A stretch of 64,000 nucleotides of DNA from contig NZ_CP048422.1 in assembly GCF_010450875.1 (NCBI RefSeq), positions 1,953,001-2,017,000 on the forward strand, read 5' to 3'. Below are positions 24,800 through 33,818 of the stretch, piece by piece (position 1 is the stretch's first letter; each line of letters begins with the position of its first letter). The DNA is from Sphingomonas insulae. Its GTDB lineage: Bacteria > Pseudomonadota > Alphaproteobacteria > Sphingomonadales > Sphingomonadaceae. The notes beneath the pieces are model-generated. The model was not told the origin of the DNA, did no database searches, and saw nothing but the letters and a program-made list of their open reading frames with translations. The position numbers and the translations under genes were made by a program.

Positions 24800-25449
24800 G
24801 CGAGCAGTCCCGGCAAGGCGGCGACCCGGTCGGCCACGACGTCGGCCCCGCCGTCGACCAGATCGTGCACGTCGTGATAGCCCCAGGCGACGCCGACCGC
24901 GCGCGCTCCCGCCGCCTTGCCCATCGCCATGTCGAAACTGGTATCGCCGATCATCGCCGTCATGTGGGGCAGGGCGCCCGCCTCGTCCATCGCCGCCAGC
25001 AGCATCGCCGGGTCGGGCTTCGACGGATGCCGATCGGCGGTCTGCAAGGTAACGAAGCGATCGGTCAGCCCGTGATGGTCGAGGATGTGCGCCAGCCCGC
25101 GGTCCGACTTGCCGGTCGCGACGCCCAATAGCCAGCCGTCGTCGGCCAGCGTCCGCAGCACGTCGGCGATCCCGTCGAACAGCGGCTCTTCGGCCAGCGC
25201 GTTGCTGGTGCGCAGGCGGTGGAACGCGTCCTTATAGTCGGCGGCCATCGCGCGATGCTGCGCATCGTCCGCATCCGGCAGCAGCGCGCGCACCGCCTCG
25301 ACCAGGCTCAGCCCGACGATACGGCGGATGGCGGCACGCGGCGGCGAAGGCAGGGCCGCGCGGGCGAACGTGTCCTCCATCGCGCGGCAGATGTTGACCT
25401 GGCTGTCGACGAGCGTCCCGTCGCAGTCGAACACGGCGAGGCGCTTCAT
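24796..25449 (-). CDS. HAD-family phosphatase, phosphoglycolate-phosphatase-like
   Basis: This 217-residue hydrolase has motif I FDCDGTLVDS, motif II in GVATGKSDRG, a lysine in HPSKPDP, and motif IV MIGDTSFDM. The Gph-type subclass hydrolyses small phosphate esters such as phosphoglycolate; the exact substrate is not evident. It lies between the RluA-type gene (8-bp gap) and a small membrane protein (overlap). Confidence 0.9.
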   Translation of the reverse strand: MKRLAVFDCDGTLVDSQVNICRAMEDTFARAALPSPPRAAIRRIVGLSLVEAVRALLPDADDAQHRAMAADYKDAFHRLRTSNALAEEPLFDGIADVLRTLADDGWLLGVATGKSDRGLAHILDHHGLTDRFVTLQTADRHPSKPDPAMLLAAMDEAGALPHMTAMIGDTSFDMAMGKAAGARAVGVAWGYHDVHDLVDGGADVVADRVAALPGLLA

Positions 25450-25456
25450 CCGTGCA

Positions 25457-26593
25457 TCAATCCTTCGCGCCGCGCCGGCGCCGCTCGCCGCGATGTTCCT
25501 TGCGCATCGACTTGGCGTGCGCCTTGGCGCGCTGCTTCAGCACGGCCTTGGGCGGCGGACCCTTGGTCGCCTCCTCGAACGGCATCGCATCACCCCTCGC
25601 CTCGTCGAACCCCAGCGTGGACAGGCTCTCGGCGAAATGCGTCGGCAGGGCCGCCGTCTCGTCGATGCTGCCGCCGTCGGGATGGTCGACGCGGATGCGG
25701 CGCGCATGCAGGTGCATCTTGCGGCTGATCCCGCCGGTCAGGAACGCCGCCGCGCCGCCATATTTGCCGTCGCCGACGATCGGATGGCCGATCGCCGCCA
25801 TGTGCACGCGCAGCTGATGGGTGCGGCCGGTGAACGGTTGCAGCTCGACCCAGGCGCAGCGGTTGCCGGCGCGCTCGATCACGCGATAGCGGGTGCGGGC
25901 GGCCTGGCCGTTCTCCTCGTCGACGTGCATCTTTTCGCCGCCGGTGCCGGGCTGCTTGCCGATCGGCAAATCGATGACGCCGTCCTCGATCGACGGCACG
26001 TCGACGATCAGCGCCCAGTAGATCTTGCGCGCGGTCCGGCCTGAAAACGCCTTGGCGAAAAAGCCCGCGGCACGGCTGGTCCGCGCCACCAGCAGCGCGC
26101 CCGACGTATCCTTGTCCAGGCGGTGGACCAGCTTCGGTCGGCCCTCCGCTTCATATTGCAAGCCGTCGAGCAGACCGTCGACATGGTCGAACGTCTTGGT
26201 GCCGCCCTGCGTGGCGAGGCCGGGCGGCTTGTTGAGGACGAGGGCCTGCAGATCCTTGTGGATCACCATCTCACGCGCGAAGGCGATCTGGTCCTCGCTC
26301 AGCGGGGGGCGTTCGCGCTTCGGGCGGGCGACGATCGCGCCGGCCTCGTCCTTGATTTCGGGTTCGGGCGGCGGCACGCGCAGCGTCTGGCCCGCCTTGA
26401 TCCGGTCGCCCGGCGTCGCGCGCGATCCATCGACGCGCAACTGGCCGGTGCGCGCCCATTTGGCGACGGTGGTGAAGCTCGTCTCGGGCAGGTGCCGCTT
26501 GAACCAGCGATCCAGGCGGATACCGTCGTCGTCATAGCCGACGTTGAACTGGCGGATGCCCTGGTCCCGGCCGCTCTTTTCGTCGTCGCTCAT
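25457..26593 (-). CDS. RluA-family rRNA pseudouridine synthase (RluC/D-like)
   Basis: This 378-residue protein starts with an S4-like RNA-binding region (RLDRWFKRHLPETSFTTVAK), followed by the synthase core with VHRLDKDTSGALLVARTS. The Asp in RLDKDTSG is the catalytic residue. The C-terminus is a basic tail rich in K/R ([20 protein letters not shown]). It should modify uridines of 23S rRNA. The ATG overlaps the crcB stop (ATGA). Confidence 0.92.
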   Translation of the reverse strand: MSDDEKSGRDQGIRQFNVGYDDDGIRLDRWFKRHLPETSFTTVAKWARTGQLRVDGSRATPGDRIKAGQTLRVPPPEPEIKDEAGAIVARPKRERPPLSEDQIAFAREMVIHKDLQALVLNKPPGLATQGGTKTFDHVDGLLDGLQYEAEGRPKLVHRLDKDTSGALLVARTSRAAGFFAKAFSGRTARKIYWALIVDVPSIEDGVIDLPIGKQPGTGGEKMHVDEENGQAARTRYRVIERAGNRCAWVELQPFTGRTHQLRVHMAAIGHPIVGDGKYGGAAAFLTGGISRKMHLHARRIRVDHPDGGSIDETAALPTHFAESLSTLGFDEARGDAMPFEEATKGPPPKAVLKQRAKAHAKSMRKEHRGERRRRGAKD

Positions 26594-26973
26594 GCCAGCG
26601 TCCCCCCGGTGCGGGTTATCATCAAGCCGGCGAACACCGCCGCGATCGAACCGACGACCGACAGCGCCGCATAGCCGACGGCACTGGCGACGGCGCCGCG
26701 TTCGATCATGACGACGACATCGAGGCTGAACGAGGAAAAGGTGGTGAATCCGCCGAGCACGCCGACCCCGGCGAACAGCCGCCACGCCTCGCCGGTCCCG
26801 GCGGCGCGGGCGAGGGCACCGACCAGTGCGCCCATCAGCAGCCCGCCGATCAGGTTGACGGCGAGCGTACCGTAGGGAAAGTCCGGGCCGAACAGCGATA
26901 GCGTGGCGCGGCCGATGAGATAGCGTGCGCCGCTACCCAGGGCCCCGCCGATCATGACGAAAACAAGAGGCAT
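26590..26973 (-). CDS. crcB: CrcB/Fluc fluoride channel
   Basis: This 127-residue protein has four hydrophobic segments and the family motifs GGALGSGARYLIG, GTLAVNLIGG and GGFTTFSSFSLD, with the conserved Phe/Ser/Thr of the fluoride pore. It exports fluoride as an inverted dimer. I saw no fluoride riboswitch signature in the short upstream gap. It heads the leftward operon with the RluA-type gene. Confidence 0.95.
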   Translation of the reverse strand: MPLVFVMIGGALGSGARYLIGRATLSLFGPDFPYGTLAVNLIGGLLMGALVGALARAAGTGEAWRLFAGVGVLGGFTTFSSFSLDVVVMIERGAVASAVGYAALSVVGSIAAVFAGLMITRTGGTLA

Positions 26974-27036
26974 GGCCCCGCCCTAGAGCAAGAACGTCCG
27001 CAGGGGAATGCAGCCCGGGTTGCGGATGGCGGGGCG

Positions 27037-28164
27037 CTAGCGGAGCAGTCCGGCCGCCCGCAGCGCATCGTCGATGACGGCGGCGACGCCGCTGCTATCC
27101 CGCCGTGCCGACGGTTCGGGCTGTAGCCGCTGCGGTTCGGGCTGCAATCGCCGGGGTTCGCGCGGCGACCGCTGCGCTTCGTCCCGTACGGGTGCATCGG
27201 CGGGCGCGGGCGCGATGCCCCAGAAAGCGGCGATCCGTCGGGTGGAGGAGATGCCGACGTCCAGCATGAACGCGCCGGCCGTGCCGCCTGCCTCCGCGCC
27301 GCGGGTCGCGATCGGCGTGCCGTGGCCCATGCCGGCGATGCGATGATCCTCGATCACCGGTCGCCCGGCGGCATCGCGCCACACCCGATACGCATCGCCG
27401 CCGGCCGACCTCCGCTCGGTCGGTGCGTCGTCGACGCCATGCAGCACACGCCATTGCGTCAGGATCGCCTCGGCATTCGCATCCTGCACCGTCGCATCCG
27501 AATCGCCGTGCCAGACCGACAGCGTCGGCCAGCCGCCACGATGCGCCGACGCATCGCGCACCAGCGTGCCGAGCGACGCGGCATCCGGCATGCCCTGGCC
27601 CCGCATGCGCTCCATCGCCTGCATTACGCCGCTCGCCGTACCGTAAGGCAGGCCGCCGATGATCGCGCCACCCGCAAAGACCTCGGGATATTGCGCCAGC
27701 ATCACCGCGGTCATCGCACCGCCCGCGGACAGGCCGTTGACGAATACCCGTGCCGGATCGATGGCGTGGGCATCGATCATCGCCGCGATCATCTCGCGGA
27801 TCGACTGCGCCTCGCCATGGTCGCGGCTGACGTCCTCGGGCGCGAACCAGTTGAAGCAGCGATTGGGGTTGTTGGCGCTCTTCTGTTCGGGGAACAGCAG
27901 CACGAAACCCTGTTCGTCCGCCAGCCGCGACCATCCGGACCCCGTATCGTAGCCGGCCGCATTCTGCGTACAGCCATGCAGCACGACGACCAGCGCCGGC
28001 CGCGCTTGCAGCGACGACGGGACATAGATGCGCGCGCGCAGGTTACCCGGATTGCGGCCGAAGCCTTCCAGATCGCTCAGCCGGTCGATCCCGGCCGCAA
28101 CCGCCGGGGTTGGCATGCCGCGTCCGGCCGCCAGGCGACTGAGGGTTTCGGACAATCGTGGCAT
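27037..28164 (-). CDS. PHB-depolymerase-type (LpqC-like) alpha/beta hydrolase
   Basis: This 375-residue esterase has the oxyanion region VVLHGCTQNAAGYD, the nucleophile elbow GLSAGGAM, and a C-terminal GMGHGTPI histidine. It matches the PHB depolymerase/feruloyl-esterase-like family (ESTHER LpqC). No clear signal peptide is seen at the ATG at 28164. The C-terminal tail has a repeated RLQPEP segment and is probably disordered. Substrate is likely a polyester or acyl ester; not determined. Confidence 0.88.
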   Translation of the reverse strand: MPRLSETLSRLAAGRGMPTPAVAAGIDRLSDLEGFGRNPGNLRARIYVPSSLQARPALVVVLHGCTQNAAGYDTGSGWSRLADEQGFVLLFPEQKSANNPNRCFNWFAPEDVSRDHGEAQSIREMIAAMIDAHAIDPARVFVNGLSAGGAMTAVMLAQYPEVFAGGAIIGGLPYGTASGVMQAMERMRGQGMPDAASLGTLVRDASAHRGGWPTLSVWHGDSDATVQDANAEAILTQWRVLHGVDDAPTERRSAGGDAYRVWRDAAGRPVIEDHRIAGMGHGTPIATRGAEAGGTAGAFMLDVGISSTRRIAAFWGIAPAPADAPVRDEAQRSPREPRRLQPEPQRLQPEPSARRDSSGVAAVIDDALRAAGLLR

Positions 28165-28328
28165 GCGCGCACTCCGCAGATCGAGCAGGGCATATCCGGC
28201 AGGATCGCCGGCGGATCGCCTATGCTGCAATGCACAATATGGGGTCGCGGCAGGGGTTGGCAAGCGGCCATCCGCGCCCGGACAGGACAGTCGTGCTGCC
28301 CTGGATCAAGCCGAACGTGTGTTCGCGA

Positions 28329-29051
28329 TCAGCGAACCAGCAGGTCGACGTCGCTGCCGCCCGCGGGATTGGCGGTAGCGTACAGCACATAGGCCGCATC
28401 GCCGCGCGTACCGCCCAGCACGTGCATCGCGCCCGATGCCTGATGTTCGGCCGAATAGCCCGCCCGGCTGACGCGGGCATTATACCAGTCGAGGATGCGG
28501 CCGACCGGCGCGCCGCTGGTGAAACTGACGACACGCAACCCGCATGCATCGTTACCCGCGGCCTCGCGCACCCGCGCGTCGGGGTAGAGCGGCACATCGG
28601 CGGGCAGGCGGTTGGCCCAGCCGGCGGAATAGCTGACGCGCTGCGTGCAGGTCGCATCGCCCGACTGGCGGGACGCCAGTTCACCCAGCGTCAGCGCACC
28701 ATCCGCCTTGCGACATTCCGGGCAATCCTTGCGGGCGGCGGGCACCGCCTTCAGGTCGGCGGCCGTCACGCGGTCGTCGCGCACCGGATCGGTGGGAATG
28801 GACAGCGGATCGGGTCTGCTCGGCGGCCGCACGACATTCGTGTTGGCGCTTTGCGTCAGCGCCGGATCGACCATGATCTGGTCGTGCAACGCAGCGGTCA
28901 GGGCCGGGTCGCGCTGGTTGTCCGCGCCGGACGCCTGCGTGGCGCCGGTCAATTCCTTGTCCAGGCTGTCGAGGTCCTGCTGCGATGCCGGTTGCTTGCT
29001 GCACGCCGCCAGCAGGAGGACGGACAGGAGGAGGGCGCGATTCGTCGTCAC
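28329..29051 (-). CDS. Lipoprotein of unknown function
   Basis: This 240-residue protein has a signal peptide with lipobox LLLAACS, a long disordered linker (residues 22-100), a pair of cysteines (DCPECR) and a C-terminal globular domain (RLPADVPLYPDARVREAAGN, then GRILDWYNARVSRAGY). The YN..A...GY pattern resembles lipid-anchored sphingomonad proteins of unknown function. No partner genes are evident. Confidence 0.75.
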   Translation of the reverse strand: MTTNRALLLSVLLLAACSKQPASQQDLDSLDKELTGATQASGADNQRDPALTAALHDQIMVDPALTQSANTNVVRPPSRPDPLSIPTDPVRDDRVTAADLKAVPAARKDCPECRKADGALTLGELASRQSGDATCTQRVSYSAGWANRLPADVPLYPDARVREAAGNDACGLRVVSFTSGAPVGRILDWYNARVSRAGYSAEHQASGAMHVLGGTRGDAAYVLYATANPAGGSDVDLLVR

Positions 29052-29160
29052 CCCCCGATCATGGCGCAGCCGTCGTTAAGGTGCCATCGGCGTTGATGGT
29101 TAACCCAATGTCACAATCCGGCGGCTTGTCCCGCTGCGAGACAGGACCCATGTTGCCCGC

Positions 29161-29382
29161 ATGCTCAATATCGTTTCCGTCGCGATCGGCCTCGTCACCC
29201 TGGTGCTGGGCCTCGTCGCGTTCATTCCCCTGCTCGGCTGGATGAACTGGCTGGTCATACCGATCGGCATCGTCGGGGCCGCGGTGGGCGCCATGTCGTC
29301 GTCCAACGGCGGGCGCAATCTCAACTTGGTGCTGATCGTGATCTTCGCGATCCGCCTCAGCCTCGGCGGCGGCATCTTCTGA
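29161..29382 (+). CDS. Small membrane protein
   Basis: This 73-residue protein is almost entirely hydrophobic, with three membrane stretches (IVSVAIGLVTLVLGLVAF, LVIPIGIVGAAVGAM, VLIVIFAIRLSLGGG). Such short proteins are common in sphingomonads, with no assigned role. A strong hairpin terminator follows directly. Confidence 0.75.
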   Translation: MLNIVSVAIGLVTLVLGLVAFIPLLGWMNWLVIPIGIVGAAVGAMSSSNGGRNLNLVLIVIFAIRLSLGGGIF

Positions 29383-29390
29383 TAATATGA

Positions 29391-29418
29391 CGAGGCCCGG
29401 CGTCGCCGCCGGGCCTCG
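29391..29418. terminator. Bidirectional intrinsic terminator
   Basis: CGAGGCCCGGCG (29391-29402) pairs perfectly with CGCCGGGCCTCG (29407-29418) around a TCGC loop, followed by CTTTCC. It sits between the convergent 73-residue membrane protein and the RcnB-like gene. Confidence 0.8.
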
Positions 29419-29452
29419 CTTTCCATATACTCTGTGCCGACTCTGCCGTCGA

Positions 29453-30043
29453 TCAGCGGCAGGTCACCTGACCCCGGTCGATCGCATTGCCCAGCAACGC
29501 GCCGCCACCGGCGCCGACCAGCGTGCCGAGCAGCCGCGAACCGCCGCCGGCGATCACGTTGCCCAGCGCACCACCGGCGAGGCCGCCGACGATCAGGCCC
29601 GTGGTGCCGTCGTTGCGCCGGCAATAATAGCGACCGTTGTTACCGCGGTAGATGCGGTCGTTGCGGCCCAGCTGGCGCGTCTGGTAATAGCGTCCGTCGC
29701 GATAATATTGGTCGGCGAAATAGCCGCGCTGGCCTCGCGGCAGGCGATTATAGTCGTAGTTGCGGTACTGCCGCCAATCGTTGCGCCGATCCTGGCGGAT
29801 GTCGCGAAGATCGCCGCGGCGATCCTGACGGGCATCGCGCACCTGGTCGCGATATTCGCGACGGGCATCGCGGACGTCGCGCCGTGAATCGGCATTGCGC
29901 AGGTCGCGGCGATAATCCTGGCGGGCGTCGCGCACCTCGCCACGATATTCGCGATTGGCCTCGCGCCGGGTGTCCTGCGCCGCGGCAGGGATCGCTGCAA
30001 AGGTCGTCGCCGCCAATGCGGCGGACAGGATGGCGATACGCAT
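29453..30043 (-). CDS. Exported Arg/Asp-repeat protein with glycine-zipper C-terminus
   Basis: This 196-residue protein has a cleavable signal peptide (to AIPAAAQ), then a region of repeated RDxRxxRRD-type segments (REYRGEVRDARQDYRRDLRN), a YYRDGRYYQTRQ segment and a C-terminal glycine-zipper (GGLAGGALGNVIAGGGSRLL). RcnB-like and glycine-zipper 2TM proteins of the periplasm look like this. It probably sits in the periplasm or outer membrane; role unknown. Confidence 0.8.
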   Translation of the reverse strand: MRIAILSAALAATTFAAIPAAAQDTRREANREYRGEVRDARQDYRRDLRNADSRRDVRDARREYRDQVRDARQDRRGDLRDIRQDRRNDWRQYRNYDYNRLPRGQRGYFADQYYRDGRYYQTRQLGRNDRIYRGNNGRYYCRRNDGTTGLIVGGLAGGALGNVIAGGGSRLLGTLVGAGGGALLGNAIDRGQVTCR

Positions 30044-30148
30044 GCGTCTGGCTCCTTATTTTGTGATTGTAGAACCAGCGGACGGCCCGCCGGGTTGCGT
30101 GAACGACAAACTACGTCGCGTTCACACATCCGACAGGCCGTCTTCGCT

Positions 30149-30574
30149 TCAGCCGAACGTCGTATCCAGCGTGATGTCGCAGTTCAGCACCTTCGACACC
30201 GGGCAGCCGGCCTTCGCCTCGTTCGCGATCCGCTCGAATTCCGCCTCATCCAGGCCTTCGACATGACCGGTCAGCGTCAGCGCCGATTTGGTGATGGTGA
30301 AACCGTCGCCATCCTTGTCCAGCGTCACCTTCGCGTCGGTCTTCAGATTGCCCTGCGCGTGACCCGCACCGGCCAGCGCGAAGCTGAGCGCCATCGTGAA
30401 GCAGCTGGCATGCGCGGCGGCGATCAGCTCTTCCGGGTTGGTGCCGGGGCCATCCTCGAAACGGGTGCCGAATCCGTAATTGTTGTTCGACAGGACGCCC
30501 GACTGCGTCGTGACCTTGCCTTTGCCGTCCTTGCCGAGACCATCGTAGCTTGCCGAAGCGCTGCGGGTGACCAT
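30149..30574 (-). CDS. osmC: OsmC-family peroxiredoxin
   Basis: This 141-residue protein has the two reactive cysteines of OsmC/Ohr proteins, in AAHASCFTMAL and AKAGCPVSKVL. The N-terminus (RSASASYDGLGKDGKGKVTT) and NPEELIAAAHASC are typical of the OsmC branch. It reduces organic hydroperoxides with thiol donors. The ATG at 30574 is used; upstream in-frame sequence is unlike the family. Confidence 0.92.
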   Translation of the reverse strand: MVTRSASASYDGLGKDGKGKVTTQSGVLSNNNYGFGTRFEDGPGTNPEELIAAAHASCFTMALSFALAGAGHAQGNLKTDAKVTLDKDGDGFTITKSALTLTGHVEGLDEAEFERIANEAKAGCPVSKVLNCDITLDTTFG

Positions 30575-30614
30575 GTGTCGATAACTCCTGTGGGTTGCGG
30601 ACGCCATACGCAGC

Positions 30615-30650
30615 AAGGGCGCCCCGAGTTTCCTCGGAACGCCCTTTTCT
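30615..30650. terminator. Hairpin between glycine-zipper gene and osmC
   Basis: AAGGGCG (30615-30621) pairs with CGCCCTT (30640-30646), with an inner CCGAG/CTCGG stem. The T-run lies on the plus-strand side, whereas the neighbouring genes read leftward, so orientation is not ideal. Confidence 0.4.
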
Positions 30651-30669
30651 GACCTAAATCGCCGGTCGA

Positions 30670-30975
30670 TCAGCGGCAGCGACGCTTGCCACCGCGATCG
30701 ATCTCACGGCCAAGCAGGCCACCGGCGACCGCGCCGCCCAGCGTGCCGACCGTACGATCGCCGCGCGTGTCGATCGTGCGACCCAGCAATGCGCCGCCGA
30801 CGGCACCGACCACGGCGCCCGTCGTGCCGTCCGGCTTGCGACAACGGACGCGGCCGCGATTGTCGCGCCACTCGCGATACTTGTAACGCTGCGCGCCGGC
30901 CTGCGACACCGGGACCACCATGGTGGCGGGCAGGACCATTGCGGCACAACCTATGGCGAGCATCAACTTACGCAT
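30670..30975 (-). CDS. Exported glycine-zipper 2TM-domain protein
   Basis: This 101-residue protein has a signal peptide (LAIGCAAMVLPATMVVPVSQ), a basic segment RYKYREWRDNRGRVRCRKPD, then the glycine-zipper GAVVGAVGGALLGRTIDTRG repeated as GTLGGAVAGGLLGREIDRGG. Its C-terminal half is closely parallel to that of the gene at 29453-30043, so the two may be paralogues. A surface-antigen-like outer-membrane role is possible. Confidence 0.8.
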   Translation of the reverse strand: MRKLMLAIGCAAMVLPATMVVPVSQAGAQRYKYREWRDNRGRVRCRKPDGTTGAVVGAVGGALLGRTIDTRGDRTVGTLGGAVAGGLLGREIDRGGKRRCR

Positions 30976-31059
30976 AAAATCACTCCCGTTCTCGAAACTT
31001 GTGATGTGCTAACGTCGGTCAACATAACGCGGTTGCATGAACCTGAAATAACGTTCCGT

Positions 31060-31203
31060 TCAGGGAACGATCGGTGGTTCGGGTGGCCGCGTCTCACCCC
31101 GTTTCCGATAGTGATTGGCGATCAGCGTCGCTCCCAGCAGAAAGCCGCCGGGGGCGAGCAGGACGACGGCGGCAAGGCCGATCTGGCTTTTGGTGATACG
31201 CAT
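31060..31203 (-). CDS. Short single-span membrane protein
   Basis: This is a 47-residue ORF with one hydrophobic segment (IGLAAVVLLAPGGFLLGATL) and a proline-rich tail (RPPEPPIVP). The length falls below usual calling limits, but the composition (positive N-terminus, one span, hydrophilic tail) is coherent. Function unknown. Confidence 0.55.
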   Translation of the reverse strand: MRITKSQIGLAAVVLLAPGGFLLGATLIANHYRKRGETRPPEPPIVP

Positions 31204-31246
31204 CGGCGATGCATGTAAGGCGCGCCGGTGAACGCCGGCTTGCGGA

Positions 31247-31564
31247 TCAGAACGGCATCTTCAAATGCAGCATCGCGCGTGGGGCGCTCTGACCGTTCGG
31301 CAGCGTCCCCTGCTCGGCGGCGGCGGACATGCGGATCGATCCGATCAGGCCTGTCTCGGCGCGAAGCGGGCGGGCGGCATGGCGATCGGTGTCGATCGGG
31401 CCCAGTCGATCCGCGCCGCGGGCGCGGGCGCACACGACGATGTCGCCGCCGGCATCGGGTTCGCCGCAGGGCGTGGCCACCGGCGTGGGTTTGACCGGGC
31501 GCAGTTCGGGCGGGATCGGCGGGCCGGATATCGCCTGCATCGCCATCATCATCGCCAGCCGCAT
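31247..31564 (-). CDS. Small hypothetical protein
   Basis: This 105-residue protein has a hydrophobic Met-rich start (MRLAMMMAMQAIS), which could be a signal sequence, and a segment GGDIVVCARARGADRLGP that recurs in short exported sphingomonad proteins of unknown role. No catalytic motif is seen. Confidence 0.6.
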   Translation of the reverse strand: MRLAMMMAMQAISGPPIPPELRPVKPTPVATPCGEPDAGGDIVVCARARGADRLGPIDTDRHAARPLRAETGLIGSIRMSAAAEQGTLPNGQSAPRAMLHLKMPF

Positions 31565-31621
31565 CGCAACCCCTCCCGATGCCGCCAGCGTGGCGACGGA
31601 TTGCGGCGCTGCGAAGGCGGA

Positions 31622-32224
31622 TCAGCGATAGTTGAAGCTGATGCTGATCCGCTCGCCCTTGGCGGCATTGGGAACCACCTCGTGTCGCAGCCAGCTTTCC
31701 CACAGGAACACGCTGCCCGGCTTCGGTTCGGCATAGACGAAGGTGGCGTGATCCTCGCCGGCATCGGCGCGGCGCATCGGCGCGGCCATCATCATCGGCA
31801 GTCGCGGATCCTCCAGCTTCAGCGCCCCCGCGCCCGGCGGCGTCGCGACATAGATCGTCCCGCTCACCGCGCTGTGCGGATGGATATGGCCCGAATGATT
31901 GCCGCCCGGCTTCAGGACGTTGACCCACAGGCTGTCCAGTTTCAGCCTGCGCCCGCCAAGGTCGAACGCGCATGCGTCCGCAAAGCGCGCGACATGCTTG
32001 TTGAGCAGCCTCACCAGATCGGCAAACCGCGGATCGCGCGACGGCAGGTCGTTGAGCGATGCGTAGGAGGTATAGCCGCGATAGCCATGCGCCTTCGACC
32101 AGGCGACGCCCGCCCGATCCTGCCTGGCGAGGTCGAGGCACGCGTCCGCCAGCTCGTCCAGCAGCGCCGCATCGCCCAGATCGTCCTCGTAGAAGCGTGT
32201 TGCGAACAGGGTTCGGATCGTCAT
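31622..32224 (-). CDS. TIGR02466-type putative 2-oxoglutarate/Fe(II) oxygenase
   Basis: This 200-residue protein begins TIRTLFATRFYEDDLGDAA, as in the TIGR02466 family. Likely iron ligands are in GHIHPHSAVSG (HxH...) and the distal histidine in SWLRHEVVPN, followed by an arginine-type anchor (GERISISFNYR). The family belongs to the 2OG oxygenase superfamily and its substrate is unknown. I use the ATG at 32224; the pth stop lies 15 bp upstream. Confidence 0.82.
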   Translation of the reverse strand: MTIRTLFATRFYEDDLGDAALLDELADACLDLARQDRAGVAWSKAHGYRGYTSYASLNDLPSRDPRFADLVRLLNKHVARFADACAFDLGGRRLKLDSLWVNVLKPGGNHSGHIHPHSAVSGTIYVATPPGAGALKLEDPRLPMMMAAPMRRADAGEDHATFVYAEPKPGSVFLWESWLRHEVVPNAAKGERISISFNYR

Positions 32225-32238
32225 GCCGTCAACCTTTC

Positions 32239-32805
32239 TCAAGCCAGCCGCATGGCGACATCGTTCATGAACCGCACGTCGTCCCCCGCGGCGAGCCAGC
32301 CCGCCTCCGCGCCGATCGCACCCAGCATGTCGGCCAGCGGGTCCAGCTCTGCCTTGGCGTAATTGCCCAGCACGTAACCGGTCACGCGATCCTTGTGCCC
32401 CGGATGGCCGATGCCGATCCGCACCCGGCGGAATTCCGGGCCCAGATGCTGGTCGGTCGACCGCAGCCCGTTATGCCCCGCGGTCCCGCCGCCACGCTTC
32501 ACCTTCACCTTGAACGGCGCGAGGTCCAGCTCGTCGTGGAACACGGTCAGCGCGTCCGGCCCCAGTTTGTAGAACCGCAACGCCTCGCCGATCGCGCGAC
32601 CGCTCTCGTTCATGAACGTCGCGGGCTTCAACAGCAGGATTTTGTCGCTGCCGATCCGCCCCTCCTGCGTCCACCCCTGGAACTGCTTTTTCACCGGTGC
32701 AAAGCCGTGCATGTCGGCGATCAGGTCGAGCGCCATGAACCCGACGTTGTGGCGGTGCATGGCATATTGCGGCCCCGGATTGCCGAGCCCGGCCCAGATC
32801 TGCAT
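32239..32805 (-). CDS. pth: Peptidyl-tRNA hydrolase
   Basis: This 188-residue enzyme has WAGLGNPGPQYAMHRHNVGF with the catalytic His, KPATFMNESG, and HDELDLAPFKVKVKRGGGTA followed by GHNGL. It recycles peptidyl-tRNA released from ribosomes. It lies downstream of rplY on the same strand, the classic rplY-pth pair, with a repeat-bearing gap of 145 bp. Confidence 0.96.
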   Translation of the reverse strand: MQIWAGLGNPGPQYAMHRHNVGFMALDLIADMHGFAPVKKQFQGWTQEGRIGSDKILLLKPATFMNESGRAIGEALRFYKLGPDALTVFHDELDLAPFKVKVKRGGGTAGHNGLRSTDQHLGPEFRRVRIGIGHPGHKDRVTGYVLGNYAKAELDPLADMLGAIGAEAGWLAAGDDVRFMNDVAMRLA

Positions 32806-32825
32806 GGCGTGGTATCCTCCTTCTT

Positions 32826-32856
32826 CGTCGCCCCGGACGTGTTCCGGGGTGACGGG
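32826..32856. repeat. Short palindromic repeat between rplY and pth
   Basis: CCCCGGA and TCCGGGG flank a CGTGT loop. A similar CCCGGACGTGTTCCGGG core occurs at about 41250, so this is another dispersed family. Confidence 0.6.
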
Positions 32857-32950
32857 GGTGGGGCGTCCGTCGGAACCATAAACAAAAAGGGCAGGGGAGC
32901 GTCGCCGCTGCCCTGCCCCCTGTCCGACGCCGCCGCAGCGGCACCGCCCC

Positions 32951-33646
32951 TTACTTCTTCTGGGGGGTGATCTTGTCGTCGTCGTTGTCGTCGTCGTTCG
33001 GCTCGACGGCGGCCTCGTCCTCGGCAGCAGCCTCGGCAGCCTGCGTCTCGGCGACTTCGGCGTCGAGCGCCTCGTCCTGCGCGGTCGGCACCGTCGGCGG
33101 CACGATCGTCGCGATCGCGAAGTCGCGGTCGTCGATCGCGGGCTTGGCGCCCTTCGGCAGCGTCACGTCGCTGATGTGGATCGAATCGCCGATTTCCTTG
33201 CCCTTCAGCGAAATCGTGATCTCGCTGGGGATGTCGGCGGCATCGACGATCAGCTCGATCTCGTGGCGCGTGATGTTCAGCACGCCATTGCCGCGCTTGA
33301 TGCCGGGGGCGTCGTCTTCGTCGGCGAACACGACGGGGACGGCCACGGTCACCTCGGTGTGCTCACCGATGCGCAGGAAGTCGACGTGCACCGGACGATC
33401 GGTGACGGGATGGAACGTCACGTCCTTCGGCAGCGTGCGCTCGCCGGAGACCATGATGACGGAATTCATGAAGTGACCGGTCATCAGCGCCTTCATCAGC
33501 GCCTTTTCCTCGAGATGGATCGAGGTCGGTTCCTTGTTCTGGCCGTAGATCACGGCGGGGACGCGGCCGTCACGACGCAGCGCCCGGGAGGCTCCCTTGC
33601 CAACCCGGTCGCGCGTCTCGGCTGCGAGCGTAATGGTGTCGCTCAT
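32951..33646 (-). CDS. rplY: 50S ribosomal protein L25/general stress protein Ctc
   Basis: This 231-residue protein has the L25 domain ([31 protein letters not shown]) and the CTC C-terminal beta domain ([19 protein letters not shown]). It binds 5S rRNA. The tail is long, Glu/Asp-rich and ends [15 protein letters not shown], probably disordered. The pairing with pth downstream is typical. Confidence 0.95.
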   Translation of the reverse strand: MSDTITLAAETRDRVGKGASRALRRDGRVPAVIYGQNKEPTSIHLEEKALMKALMTGHFMNSVIMVSGERTLPKDVTFHPVTDRPVHVDFLRIGEHTEVTVAVPVVFADEDDAPGIKRGNGVLNITRHEIELIVDAADIPSEITISLKGKEIGDSIHISDVTLPKGAKPAIDDRDFAIATIVPPTVPTAQDEALDAEVAETQAAEAAAEDEAAVEPNDDDNDDDKITPQKK

Positions 33647-33795
33647 GCAGATAACCTTCCGAAACGTGCTTAAGTGTCTTTCCGCGCCACGCCTCCAGGG
33701 ATGACCATGACCGGAAGCGGGGGCGCTTAGCGGACGGGGGCGGAAAAGGCAACCGGCTGGCCCGTCCTCACCCTTCGCCGGCTTCGCCGTCTTAT

Positions 33796-33818
33796 CCCCT
33801 CTCCCGGAGGGAGAGGGG
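33796..33818. repeat. Palindromic repeat CCCCTCTCCC/GGGAGAGGGG with GTGA-GGCAG tail
   Basis: The palindrome is followed by GCGCGCCAGCGCCGAGGGGT and a GTGACGGCAGGAGCGA tail, the same layout as the elements inside glyS. It lies between rplY and the TraB/GumN gene. Confidence 0.7.

Noticed and set aside
26974-27036. Possible fluoride riboswitch upstream of crcB.
   Set aside because: The gap is only 63 bp and I could not find the conserved fluoride-aptamer pattern in it.
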